DNA of 64,000 bases from Trileptium ribeirensis (GCA_030248225.1 JASANE010000522.1:1-64000); one strand, 5' to 3'; counted from the stretch's first letter, positions 22,027-33,100 are shown. A program made the numbers and translations. Notes: generated from the sequence alone by a model not told the origin.

Positions 22027-22720
22027 TTCAGCTGTTGTAGTGACGTTGTAATTATTGACGCTGTAGAATAGTTCGTTGAATAACGCAGAATATAACAATT
22101 GTTACTATTGTTATTGATTACACACCGTATTGCCGTTTAAGTAGCCGTTGGTATATAACGATCGCCTGAAATCTAGAAGGTAATAATTGTTTATAACAGT
22201 TTATACAGCACACCATTAGAACGCCACCATGTCGGACCTTCCCATTAATTACGGGAGACCATGTCGGAGTCGCCATTAATAATACTCCATCTACGTAGCG
22301 CGCCCCTTCACTTTTCCATTAATCTGACAGAATTCGAAAGTTCTCATGGGCGTTCTCTCCCATAAATCTCCATCAGAATTTGGCTCGTCACTCCAACATT
22401 GTTGGTCCCAAAACTAGCACTCAGCGAATATTGGCGCACTGTTGCTACGCTATATTATTCATTGTTCATCGTTCGATAGCGGAAAAGACAGAAATAGAAG
22501 AAGAAGTAAAAAAAATCAATTTACCCGCTGACGTGCACATGGCCACCATCTCGAATTTTTCTAACGGCCCGCACTGGCGACCAACCAGCGAACGACATCA
22601 TTACTTCGTCGCTACCAAAGACCATACCGCACGCGTCTTCCAGCTTTGGCATGCTTCATTCAATACCGGAAAATAGAAAGATAGAATAAGAAGTATCCAC
22701 AATTATATAGTATTTACCGT
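22027..22720. other. Spacer between integrase and extra coding block
   Basis: About 0.7 kb without a convincing gene. In element orientation it lies between the integrase stop and the ATG of frame A. A separate promoter or a splice acceptor for the downstream frames could lie here, but I can point to no clear signal. A plus-strand open frame at 22380-22676 has no recognisable similarity and lacks an ATG start. Confidence 0.5.
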
Positions 22721-23653
22721 TTATGTACATAATCGTTGTACGCATGCCGGACAATACCATAATGTCGTTTCCGGTTCCTTCTCCAATTTTACACATCGAA
22801 AATGATACCATTCGAGGCAGTAGTCACATTCAATCCAATTGATATCATCTTCACCCATGCGGAGGTCTTCTTCGTAACTCTGGCCACATTCTCCGCAGAA
22901 CCAATCGATTTCTTCGCTATCGATTTCGATCGCACGTAAGCGTTGCTCGTATTCCAAATAATCGCGAGGTTCACCACCAAAATGTTTGAACAGACTCTTA
23001 TTATAGACCTTACTTTTGCGTCGCGCATCCCCTAATCGTATTACCTCCAGATTAGGACCTTGTACCCTGACTACTCGGTATAGTCGCTCGAAATTTGGGT
23101 GAAATTTGTTAGTGATCCTACGAGAATCGATTTTCTCCGGCCTTCGCATTAAAACTACATCGCCAGGCAAAAAGTCACGAATACGTGCCCTTCGATCAAA
23201 ATATCGGTTGTAAGCATCTTGGGCCAAACGTACAGACTTACTAGCTTCTTTCCAAGTGCTAGTCAACGTATTCAACAGCTTTTGCACATGTTGTTCCGTA
23301 CTTCCACCTTCCATTATGGACACCAACGGGTTTTCTCCAGGCAAATCCGGATCACGACCATGCATTAGAAAAAACGGGGTCTGGCCCGTTGACACGTGTA
23401 CCGTAGTTCGGTACGCAAACAGTGCGCTATCGACGTACGAATCCCAATTATTTGGTTCCAGTTCCGTAAGTGGTTTTATCATAGCCATCAACGTTTGGTT
23501 CCATCGTTCCACTAAACCATTACACTGGTGATGGTACGGTGTAGCAAACACCGTTCGACTTCCTAGCTTCGCTGCTTCTGACGTAAATAACTCAGACATG
23601 AAAGCAGGTCCTTGATCAGACAAAATGACACGCGGTACTCCGTGTCGGGGCAC
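22721..23653 (-). pseudogene. pol: Giant Gypsy integrase core to C-terminal PHD finger
   Basis: This frame carries the second and third catalytic acidic residues of the DDE integrase: D13 in LSDQG and E49 in LVERWN, exactly 35 residues apart. It continues into the GPY/F-like C-terminal domain (KFHPNFERLYRVVRVQGPN, 183-201). At residues 251-306 is a Cys4-His-Cys3 PHD finger: C253, C256, C276, C279, H284, C287, C301, C304, with the WIECDYC and WYHFRC blocks typical of fingers that bind trimethylated H3K4. Integrase inserts the element cDNA; a histone reader here could steer target choice, as chromodomains do in chromoviruses (inference). A small indel near 23650 separates it from the N-terminal half. 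Confidence 0.88.
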
Positions 23654-24231
23654 CGTATCTTGTTCAACAATAAGTCGACAATGGTCTTAGCAGTTTGGTC
23701 AGGTGTGGCAAAAACTTCTGGCCACTTAGTGAAATAATCAATAAAGTTCACAATATATTTGTTTCCAGAACGCGTTACTGGTAATGGACCTATCACATCT
23801 ACGCCTACCATATGAAATGGTGCCATCGCAGGAATTGGTTGTAACGGTCCACGACGATTAGGACCAGGTTTAAATCGAGCACATGGCACACATGCGTTAA
23901 TAAACGCTTCGAGGTCTTTTTTCATTGTGACCCAATAAAACTTCCGTTCGAGCTTAGCCAACGCTCGATTATATCCTACATGACCGGCGTATTTTGTCGT
24001 GTGAGCCTGTTCCATCACAACTACTCGAAATTCCTCAGGTAGTACCAAACGAAATTCGCACGCTTCTGCGCGAACAGGTCTACGTTTTCGGCTTACGTAG
24101 TACAAAATACCATGTCGGACATGGAACCTATCTTCTTGCAACAAGATCTGTCGTTGCAAATCTTCCGCTAACTCGGGATCCAATTCTTGATCTTCAAGAA
24201 AACGAACCATTCCTCGTATAAATGGGTCCAA
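23563..24231 (-). pseudogene. pol: Giant Gypsy integrase N-terminal half
   Basis: Contains the HHCC zinc-binding domain (H77, H84, C114, C117 of this frame; block HTTKYAGHVGYNR ... CVPCARF) and the first catalytic aspartate, D145 in VGVDVIGPLPVTRSGN. It loses frame near 23650. An in-frame TGA near 24240 separates it from the RNase H segment, which otherwise reads straight into it. The parts are as expected for Ty3/gypsy integrase and of normal length. Confidence 0.88.
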
Positions 24232-24240
24232 AGATTGGGC

Positions 24241-25197
24241 TCATCGGATTTCATCCGCCTCCCATGGCGGGTCAATAGCAAAATAATCATTCAGATCGCG
24301 ATCCACTATAGGAACATCTACCTGCATTCCACTTGGACCAGGTTGTGAATCATTTGCTTCATTGTTTTCGTCACTCACCACGTCAGGGCTTGGCGTAACT
24401 ACGCCCACAATCCTTAAGAGATTACCTTCTCGTTTTACTAACGCTTCGTTAGGATATTCGCTATCCGGTTTCCGGTCTACTTCCGCATTATCATCCGATT
24501 CTTGATTCTGCATGGATTTCAAAATCGGTGGACGTGACATTGCATCAGCATTAAGATGCTGCCTGCCAGGTTTGTATACTACTTCATAATCGAATTCTTG
24601 GATTCTCGTTAGGAAACGCAATAGACGTGGTGTCAACAAATCGATGGAACGAGTTTTCATGAGAATTTGCACTAAGGGAGCGTGATCCGTCACAATTGTG
24701 GTAAAACTACCCAACAAATATGGCCGAAATTGCACCATAGCCCGTACTACGGCCAAGCATTCCTTCTCAGTCACGCTATACCTTGTTTCAGCATCATGGA
24801 ATTTTCGACCACCATAATGAATCACTCGTTCTTTTCCATCTTCGCCACATTGTGTCAAAATAAAGCCAACACCTTCGTTACTAGCATCGGTGTATAACCT
24901 AAACGGCTTCACTGGATTCGGGTACGCTAAGATAGGCGCTGTAGTCAGTGCAACCTTGAGTTTATCAAAGGCTACTTGGCACTGCTCCGTCCAACGAGAT
25001 TCTACCGAATTAAATTTACTCGGTCCTTTTGTCAATCCATGCAATGGAGCAGCCATGAGTCTATAACCTTCGATGAATTGACGGTAATAACCAGTCAATC
25101 CTAAGAACGAACGTACTTCCGTAACGTTTTGTGGTCTTTCGCAGTCCAAAATCTTTTGGACTTTCGCTGGATCTGGTGCTATTCCGCTTTCCGACAC
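24241..25197 (-). pseudogene. pol: Giant Gypsy RT thumb/connection and RNase H
   Basis: Starts in the RT after the palm ([35 protein letters not shown]) and continues through RNase H ([14 protein letters not shown] near 24890, TDHAPL near 24690) and a Pro/Gly/Ser linker, ending at a nonsense codon near 24240. RNase H would remove the RNA template during cDNA synthesis. It is separated from the RT palm by a small local duplication (near 25240) that shifts frame. Confidence 0.9.
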
Positions 25198-25226
25198 TAC
25201 ATGACCTAAGAACAGTACCTCGCGCC

Positions 25227-25799
25227 TTACGAAATCACGAAGTCACACTTTTTACCTTTGATCGATAACCCTGCATCCCGAAGACGATTAAACACGCATT
25301 GGATATCCCACAGATGCTCTTCGAACGTTGGTGAGAAGACGATGACATCGTCAATGTAACACAGGCAGAATTCTAGCAAATAACCTGACAAGACAATTTG
25401 CATCATCCTTTGAAACGTAGCAGGCGCGTTGGTCAAACCAAAGGGCATTACCTTAAATTCGAATAGGCCTTCGTGACAAATGAAAGCTGTCTTTTCGACA
25501 TCCTCAGGTTCCATTTCTACCTGCCAATACCCAGATTTCAAATCCAATGTCGTAAAGTGCTTTGCACCCTTGAGGGCGTTTAACGTATCGTCAATTCGTG
25601 GAAGAGGAAAGCTATCCTTCTTGGTTACATCGTTCAACATGCGATAATCGATGCAAAATCGCATATCTCCAGTCTTTTTCTTGACAAGAACAACATGAGA
25701 TGCCCAAGGACTCATCGATGGTTGAATCGCATCGTCATCCAGCATTGCCTGGACTTGTTTCGAAATTTCCTCCCGATGCACGTAAGGTGCACGTCGCAT
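25227..25799 (-). pseudogene. pol: Giant Gypsy RT fingers and palm
   Basis: Contains the RT fingers (VVLVKKKTGDMRFCIDYRML) and palm with the catalytic YIDD block (CLCYIDDVIVFS, near 25350). The first codons overlap the preceding gag-PR frame by 88 bases. Copy 1 is continuous at this boundary, so the break here is a one-base deletion specific to this copy. The frame ends at the small duplication near 25240. Confidence 0.9.
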
Positions 25800-28630
25800 T
25801 CTTTGTTAATGGGCTTGGTGTCTCCAGTATCGATAAGGTGTCGCAAAACATTCGTTCTACTAAGTGGGGTTGTGGAACTCCCGAAAACATCACTATTGCG
25901 TTCTAGCAACCGCGCTAACATTCGTTTTTCAGTTTCGGTAGCAACCGCTTCCTTTAGGGACACACCCTCTGGTAACTCCGCTTCTTTATCTAGCGTTATT
26001 TCCGCTGCTAATTCCCTATACAAGCGCTTGGCTTCCCTTGCTCGAATCTGAACTTTATTGATAACGGCTTTAGAATAGTCGACATCAATCATCGCTTGTT
26101 TTTCCGTTGACGTCACAGCAACGGTATCCACTATTTCGGTAACGTGCGACATCACGTCATCAACTTTTGCCTTATACGACTGCTGTTCCAAATTGGTAAC
26201 TGGTACCCAAGCCATACCTTCTTGTACTTCAACTACCGCATTTGGACAAAGTATAAGTCGCTGAAATCGCATGTCGGCGTCAGACTCTACCATAACACTC
26301 TGCCCATCGAAATTAGTCGTATTAATGTTACAGGGTACTAACTTCGTGCTTTCCGGTGGAATTTCGGTATCCACAGATACCCTGCAGACATGGAAAGCAC
26401 CTACAGGAACACTTAGGAGCTTCTCCGATGCTGGCAATTTTTCTGTATCTGTCTTCTCAGATGCCACTCCCTTACGTTGAACCAACGACCATGACCGTAC
26501 TAATTTATCATTAACCAGGATCCGCATTTTCTGGTAATCGATTACGGTTTGGAATTTCCGTAACATGTCATCACCGATGACGATCGCAACTGGCATATCC
26601 GGTACCACATGAATTTGGACATACCGGGACAGCTCTCCGAAATGTACCAGTGCTTCGAACCATCCCAGGGTCTTACTAGCTGGGGAACCGTCGAAAGCAA
26701 ATACCTGAATTACATCGGAATTTAACTTATATCGGGTATATCCTTCTTCATAGACGGCTTGAAGCATGAGTGTCATTTGCGCTCCGGTATCTACCAAGCC
26801 ACGTAACTTATACGAATCAATCTGTACGTCAACATAAAAACTAGATCTAATTGGGCGCGCTAACATTTCCACCTGAGCTACCGAGATTTGCGTAGCACTT
26901 CGGAATTCCGCATTTTCTTCATACGTTAATTCAGGCACTTTCTCCATGATTACCTGACGACACGGCTTTTTGGGTGACAGGATTTGCGATGGCGAACTCA
27001 CTAAGTCAGAACCATTCGCCTTTCCGTCCGACTTCAAATGACAAATAATGTCGTTCATTCGCCCATCCATGCGACGTTGCGCATCGCTTACTTGACGAAC
27101 TAAGGTCTCCAAAGCCACTGACTGTACTGCTTTGGATTCTGGGCGACGTCGGTTATCTCCGGTTAATTGTTTTTCCACATTCACAGACCGCTGCCGACAA
27201 TCACGAGCGAAATGACCTGGTTTACCACATAAGTAACACTTCCACAGTTCTTTAGGCGTTGTGGATGCAGTATTATTTGGCGCACGTTGCACGGCCGGTG
27301 ATCGAGAAACCCCTTCTCGCACTATACCGCGTTCTTGTTGACGAAGACGTGCATCTCGATATGGACATCGCGCGCGGACATGCCCTGTGGCACCACAATC
27401 GTAACACACAACTGAGGACGCGGAAGTTCGTTCTACAACGCGGCCGTTTCTCACGTCACTGCTTTGGTTTCCGCTACTCATGCGCATTGGAGCCTGCCGA
27501 CCATTGTTTCTTCGCTGTATCGTTCCATTACTAGCACCAGCAGTTTGGCTCGGTCTCCACGACCGTTGAGGAACCGATCTATTTGTGGATCGTGGCGAAA
27601 TTCCATCATCCTCGGGTCCCGCTAATAATTTTTCTGTGCGCTCAATTTGTACCGCTCGACGCTTCAGCTCATAGAAAGCCCACTGATCACCATGTATCAG
27701 GCGTGAACGTAACCCACGTCTTATTCCTCGCAAAAACGTATTGCGCAGTAAATTGGCTGCGTGCCTTTCACCCAGCTCCAATGGAACAATTCGTTTACGC
27801 CACTGTAATTCCAACTCATCAGCAAAATCTGCGACAGAACTTTTCTGACTCATTTGTTGGAACCTCTGAACCTCGTCTACGAATTCTCTACTTTCTGCGA
27901 ATCGTTCATGTAGCTCGTACACTAGGTCTTCATATGTCTCCGGTGCTTCTGGACCCGTCATTAGTAATTCAATAAAACTGCGGGCTGCATCCGTTAGCTT
28001 CTTACGCAGGGTACGAAATTTATCACTGGACTTTTCCACGCCCGCTAATTCGAACTCCGTTTCTAACCTACGGAAATACGTGGCAAAGTCTGTTGTGCCA
28101 TCATACCTTTCGATATTAACTGATTCCTTCGGAGGTGGCACGTTAACTACAATCGGTGGCATGACACGAGCAGCCGCCGTCACAGGCGCTGACGCTGGGG
28201 CAGACGCCACAGCATGAGTACACGAACAATGTGTACACGCGGCAGAAGTAGTACTGGTTGGTACCGTCCTAACACTAGCCGAAACGACAGTTACCGAAGT
28301 TGGAACCGTTATGACTGGAGCTAACACATGTACACTCGTAGATACAACTACCGGTGCCGACGAAATCCTACTAGGGACAAATGTAGCGTCATTCGAGTTA
28401 GACACTGCAGGTAATGGTACCGACATTTGTGATGGCGCAGCCCTAATGGTATCTAATGACGGAACCGTAGGCTCACCATCAAACCTTGGTTTTGGTCTAG
28501 TTTGCGCTTCTACCACAGTAGCATCCATATAAACCGAATCGTCTATTCCGACATCAGAATTCGGAGTCGCTACTGGATCCATACTTATTAGATCTCGCAA
28601 CTGGTTAAGGTTACCTCGCATCTCACTCAT
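25712..28630 (-). CDS. gag-pol: Giant Gypsy Gag-protease fused frame
   Basis: A 972-codon frame from an internal ATG at 28630. Residues 70-160 are Pro/Ala/Ser/Thr/Val-rich. Residues 170-340 form the gag capsid domain (VNIERYDGTTDFATYFRRLE onward). CCHC zinc knuckles lie at C409-C422 and C465-C478. The aspartic protease active site DTGA is at 614-617 (LRGLVDTGAQMTLM). The remainder is the PR-RT connector. Gag and protease are one frame with no programmed shift, confirmed by the same layout in copy 1. The true start lies further upstream in the frameshifted N-terminus (28627-29154). The last residues are out of frame because of the deletion near 25800. Confidence 0.88.
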   Translation of the reverse strand: MSEMRGNLNQLRDLISMDPVATPNSDVGIDDSVYMDATVVEAQTRPKPRFDGEPTVPSLDTIRAAPSQMSVPLPAVSNSNDATFVPSRISSAPVVVSTSVHVLAPVITVPTSVTVVSASVRTVPTSTTSAACTHCSCTHAVASAPASAPVTAAARVMPPIVVNVPPPKESVNIERYDGTTDFATYFRRLETEFELAGVEKSSDKFRTLRKKLTDAARSFIELLMTGPEAPETYEDLVYELHERFAESREFVDEVQRFQQMSQKSSVADFADELELQWRKRIVPLELGERHAANLLRNTFLRGIRRGLRSRLIHGDQWAFYELKRRAVQIERTEKLLAGPEDDGISPRSTNRSVPQRSWRPSQTAGASNGTIQRRNNGRQAPMRMSSGNQSSDVRNGRVVERTSASSVVCYDCGATGHVRARCPYRDARLRQQERGIVREGVSRSPAVQRAPNNTASTTPKELWKCYLCGKPGHFARDCRQRSVNVEKQLTGDNRRRPESKAVQSVALETLVRQVSDAQRRMDGRMNDIICHLKSDGKANGSDLVSSPSQILSPKKPCRQVIMEKVPELTYEENAEFRSATQISVAQVEMLARPIRSSFYVDVQIDSYKLRGLVDTGAQMTLMLQAVYEEGYTRYKLNSDVIQVFAFDGSPASKTLGWFEALVHFGELSRYVQIHVVPDMPVAIVIGDDMLRKFQTVIDYQKMRILVNDKLVRSWSLVQRKGVASEKTDTEKLPASEKLLSVPVGAFHVCRVSVDTEIPPESTKLVPCNINTTNFDGQSVMVESDADMRFQRLILCPNAVVEVQEGMAWVPVTNLEQQSYKAKVDDVMSHVTEIVDTVAVTSTEKQAMIDVDYSKAVINKVQIRAREAKRLYRELAAEITLDKEAELPEGVSLKEAVATETEKRMLARLLERNSDVFGSSTTPLSRTNVLRHLIDTGDTKPINKECDVHLTCIGRKFRNKSRQCWMTMRFNHR

Positions 28631-29154
28631 TTGCTCCTGTATATTGCATTCGTTCTGCCGCCTGTATTTGCTCTTATACGTTTCCTTGTAATTATATTTT
28701 GTCGTTCTATTTGCTCATGTAGTATTAGCGGTTTGACACCGATTTGTTCGTGCAACTCATTATTCTGTCGCACTACAAAATTTTGGAATTTACGTTCGCG
28801 TTCCATTGTACCTGCCATCATCTTATCATACTGACGACTAGAGTCACGGAAATCACGGACAGCAACTAAATCGGTTATTTCATCATATTTTACAATTCGA
28901 ATCAATTCGAATCGTGCGCGCCAAATCACAACCAATACTTATTTCATCGTACTTTTTATTAATCACGACTATTATATTTCACTGAAACTTACCTCTATTC
29001 GACGCAAAGTCGCTTCCAGTCGAGTTGACGTATCATTGCTCCTAGACGTGGTCGGTTCATCAGTAGCAGTAGGCAACGGCATACTGGCGCTGTCTATCCC
29101 TAAAGACCACTGGGTCGTATCATCGTGAGACATATACGCAGTTGTGTCATCCAT
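28627..29154 (-). pseudogene. gag: Giant Gypsy Gag N-terminus, broken
   Basis: Two short frames, 28972-29154 (starting MDDTTAYMSHDD) and 28627-28935 (containing RKFQNFVVRQNNELHEQ), match successive parts of the intact N-terminus of Gag in copy 1. They are in different frames, with an extra stretch near 28650-28750, so this region has several indels. The initiating ATG is at 29154. Confidence 0.82.
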
Positions 29155-29325
29155 GATATGAAAATTTTAACAAAACACCGTTTACAGCTACGAGACTCAC
29201 CACTTCGTGCTGTAACGCGCAAAAATAACACTATGAAAATGTCACTAAATGTTACCACTAACCACGAACCAATCCAATCCGGCGAACGTACCAACTGGAT
29301 CTTTACAGGATCAGCATTGGCATTG

Positions 29326-29343
29326 GCCTCGTCATGGCCACCA
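29326..29343 (-). promoter_or_regulatory. Primer-binding region of the giant Gypsy
   Basis: The plus strand reads GCCTCGTCATGGCCACCA immediately before the LTR TG at 29344; on the element strand TGG follows the LTR CA without a gap. It is identical to copy 1, so it is under constraint or recent. The matching host tRNA was not identified. Confidence 0.6.
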
Positions 29344-31736
29344 TGTCGGGGCTGGATTTCTTTTGTGGCTGTGTAGTTCCGTGCATACGCGACGCTCCGA
29401 CCCCCAGTGCTTACTATAACACACAACGTTTATAATTTTTACAGTATAGGCCACCAAATACCTCTTCTGCTACAGACCGGGGTGCGCGAGATCGTGGTCT
29501 AGCGATCTAGTAAAGTGGTGAAATTGCGGAGGCTTTTCCAATTTCCGGTATGTGACTTACAAATGCAGTCGCTCGAAGATTTATCACGCTCTTTCGAATT
29601 GAAGTCAATAACAGCCGGCTTATCACGAATCTTTATTAATTAATTAACCGGAATACCTACCGCACTAACCCGAACCTTTTATCTGTTCCAGAATTGTGTA
29701 ACCGATAATACTTACACACAGAAACGTTCCACAGTCCACCAGGCAAATATAGCACTTGCCTAATCCACCACACTACCAGTATTTTAACTTTCAATTATCT
29801 TTCAGAACACTTCACGATTTTCATCCGTTACACAGTATCCACGGCCTTTCAGTATACACAATAAGTCAACATCGAGTAATTACAAAATATAAATAGTCCA
29901 AATCCGATTGCACGAGGCAAACACCATAGATCCACGAGTTTAGTCACTGCACGGGGCGAGCTCTTGAACTACAAGATGTGACTGTCCTTGGTGGATTCTA
30001 CGCACACCAATATGACAGTCTAAGATGCGAACGGGAGCTAGCGCCAATTTGCTTATTTCTCACTAGCAGCTACTTTGCGTTTCGTAATGCCGCACCCTTA
30101 ATGTCGCACCCAACGTTCGCGAAACGACAAAACAAAAAAAATATAGATAAACGTGATCCTGCCCATAGATATTTTCCATCCATATCAACGCAAATTGATA
30201 ACAGTTTTGGGCAAACATAGTCAGTTGGAACTAGGGTGCTGACGGTTTTGAATGAGACGCATTTTATTTGTATTAAATCCGATAGGGCATCGTGAAAAGG
30301 AATACCGCATAATGAATAGTAAAACCCAACTCCTACACACATGTCTCGCTGACGAGCGCATCGAGCTTTTAAAGCCAAAATAAATAAGAAAGCAATAATT
30401 CATTATTTTGAGTTTCAAAACTTCGAATATAAACGCAATATATTAGCTAGGTCTCCCAACAAACAACTCATGGATAATCAACATCATAATAGTAATCAGA
30501 AGGAAAGAAACTCGTTGAAAACCTCACGTAACTCGCAAATTACACATTTTGCACTCTATTTCAGAAACGACACGTAATATATATCTATGAAAACGTCCCT
30601 AGATTAGCCAAGTAATTAATCTACTCTTAAACTACTACCATCCTAATAATACATAATCATCACATTCATCCAAAATTCAATACAATAACAAGTAACCATG
30701 TAAATATGCAAGAATCCGGCGAAAATAAATGATACGCTATATAATATTTATATAACGCGTTAGCCGCGATAATATAATATATATTTTATATATTTATTAT
30801 GAAATTTAAAAGGGAATTTAAATGAGAAATTTGAGATGAGGAATGGGGTAGAAAGTTGGGGTGTGGTTTGAGAAAAGTATAGAGAGGGGATTGTGAAATT
30901 TTAATATGGTGAAGGGGGTAGGTATGGGAGTTTGTATTGAAGATTTGAGGAGTGGGGAGTAAGATTTGATGAAATGGGAAATGTTTGTAAAATGTGAAAA
31001 GTTAGGGAAAAAATGGGAATTTTGGAATATAGAAATTTATGAAAAATAAAGAGGTGGGAAAGGGGTGGGGTAGATATATGAATAGGGGTGGTTAGGAAAA
31101 AAGGATATTAAAATTTGGGGGATGGGAGTTGAATTTTGAGGGAATGGGGGATGTTTGAAAAATGAAGAAAAAGTGAAATTTAGGAAAAGGAAATTTTATA
31201 GGAAAAAGTAAGAGAGGAAAGGGGAGGTTTATATATTTTAATAGAGGGGATAAGGGAAAGAAAATATTAAATTTTGGAGGGGTTTGGTTAGGTATTGGGG
31301 AAGGGAGGGTAGTTTGAATTTTAGTAGAAAAATGGGAAAAAGGAGAAAAATGGATTTTGGGTAGAATTTTGGTTTTAGAAGGAGAGGGTGGATGGGTATG
31401 GAATATGGGATGGGAAAAGTGATATTTAAAAGGAAAGAATAGGTTTTAGGAGGTTTTAAGTATGAAATTTAGGTTTTGGATAATTTATGGGGATGGGGGA
31501 ATTTTAGTAAGTATATAGGTTTTATTATATTTTATATATTTATAGGTAAATAGATAGCTAGTTTATATTTATATATAATATATAATATGTATATAGTAGA
31601 ATATATATATGTTTCCGTACACATTACGCTCATATGCCATGCCGAGGGCGACAGGGAATACCAGGGCGGCGTGGGGGCGGCCTTTAGTGAAAAGAAAAAG
31701 AAAAATTTGGTGATGAAAAAGGCACCAGCCCCAACA
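29344..31736 (-). repeat. 5' LTR of the giant Gypsy (LTR4)
   Basis: 2,393 bp, TGTCGGGGCTGG to CCAGCCCCAACA. It lacks the hAT insertion and so preserves its empty site (GTTTCCGT at 31611-31618). The plus strand is nearly cytosine-free from about 30805 to 31555, while the rest of the LTR has ordinary composition. The outer flank begins GTCGACCGCTACC, the same sequence that lies beside LTR1. Confidence 0.92.
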
Positions 31737-32096
31737 GTCGACCGCTACCGCACAGTTTTAATAACTTTAACATAACTGGCAATATTAGCGTAAATCTAAG
31801 GCCTAGGTTAAGTTACTCAGATAGTCGCATAGTGGCTACTCTCTGGTGTCATTGTGCCAACCCACAAGGGCCTTAATATAAAGTAACAAATAATCTAAAT
31901 TCCAATCACTGTCGCTCAAGTATAACCGTTAAGCAATAGTTATGATAACTTAGGGTTAAGGACTAGGCCAATACTTGTTAGCTTTAAATAAATTTAAAGG
32001 CTAAATGCGTGAAGAGTACGAGTCAGACTGTGCATTAGTGAAAGTAAGACTGTGCAAAAGAGTCCGGTGAAGTACTACAGTGAGCTGAAAATAATG

Positions 32097-32573
32097 TGTT
32101 ACTAAAGAACGTTCCGCTGGTTTTGTTACGAGAGCTCAATTAACTGTTATTGAAAAACTAGTGTGAAGGCTGTGCGAGCAAAAATACCGCACGAAATAAC
32201 AGTGCCGAGGCGTTTTAAAACGAGCACCGAGCATAGTACGGGTATTCTAATACGGTTACTGAATTGGTGCCTCAAGTGATCCACAGGCATAATAACGGTA
32301 TTCTAATATTTTATCGTGCATTGCAATAAACCTTATATATATCCGTGTCTGTTGACCGAATATCTGGAACTCGAGCAATAGAGCCGAGCAAGAATCACGC
32401 CTCATCGAAAAATATAAGGCACTGGTGCCGCTCACTAGAAAGAAAGACGCGCGCCGGCCTCGAACCGCACAATCCATTGGTGATGAATCCCGTCCCCTTT
32501 TTAACTCCGATAACCGATATAAGGAAAAATCTTCATCCAACCCCTACCCTTAAGATAACAAAACAAAATAACA
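32097..32573 (+). repeat. LTR-like direct repeat, left
   Basis: Begins TGTTACTAAAGAAC and ends AAAATAACA, a TGTTA/TAACA inverted terminus. It contains AATAAACCTT and GTGTCTGTTGACC. It aligns along its length with 33968-34475. Confidence 0.6.
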
Positions 32574-32773
32574 TGTTGACCACGATGTTGTGTAAGAATA
32601 GGACAGTCTAAAAATAAATTATAGTAGTCAGTATTTTCGAAATCCAAAAATCAAACCCCTAGCCAAAAAATATGGCAAAAGCCAAACTACACGTTTTTTA
32701 TACCATAGTAGCAATTAGTAGTCCACATAACCAGGGCTTTTTACGCAAGCCTGATTAAATTTTAAAGTATTAA

Positions 32774-33100
32774 ATGTCACTTCAGCGAACGCCACCTAGC
32801 GCAGCAACCCCTAAACAATCGATGATGGAAGAAAAGTACGTCGAAAACGGAAAATCGACAGTGACAAATCAGAGCACAATGGAAATACCAAAAGAAACAA
32901 CTCAAGAACCACACCCAAGTGCAATCGAGCCAGAAAGCCAACAGCAACAGCAAAACGGAAGAAGCTTACAGGAAACGTATACCGAAACGTTTCAAGAAGA
33001 GCCAAGCAACGACAGACTATTGGCAACAACACAAGACCGCGAAAAAGAAATGCGAGAAGCGATACGAAAACTGCAACAACAAAAAGAAAAGCAGTTATAA
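32774..33100 (+). pseudogene. Gag-like coiled-coil ORF inside the R repeat
   Basis: A 108-codon ATG frame rich in Gln, Glu, Lys and Thr, ending in a likely coiled coil (REKEMREAIRKLQQQ). After the first stop (33098-33100) the same frame continues protein-like for about 30 codons (an FIKKHATLTKELQQL-type stretch) to another stop near 33190, so the present ORF looks like the start of a longer decayed protein. Its position just inside the left direct repeat suits a gag N-terminus, but no capsid or zinc-knuckle motif remains. That identity is inference. Confidence 0.4.

Larger units (their letters stand above)
13135..31736 (-). mobile_element. Giant Ty3/gypsy retrotransposon (copy 2) with extra 3' coding block
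   Basis: This is one element read from right to left. It has a 5' LTR (31736-29344), PBS (29343-29326), gag-PR, RT, RNase H and integrase with PHD finger (to 22721). A spacer and three overlapping extra frames A, B and C (22026-17989) follow, then a second spacer, a G-rich purine tract (17003-16996) and the 3' LTR (16995-13135). LTR3 and LTR4 differ by only a few percent in the parts compared. Without the hAT and its 8-bp duplication the element would be about 17.2 kb, far above the usual 5-8 kb of Ty3/gypsy elements. I see no matching 5-bp target duplication (GTGCT left, GTCGA right). Gag and pol are decayed by several frameshifts and nonsense codons. Confidence 0.88.

Noticed and set aside
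22380..22676. Plus-strand 98-codon open frame in the spacer of the giant Gypsy
   Set aside because: No ATG start, opposite to all element genes, and no recognisable similarity.
23563..25800. Programmed frameshift between protease and RT of the giant Gypsy
   Set aside because: Copy 1 reads straight through the same boundary, so the break is a lesion of this copy.
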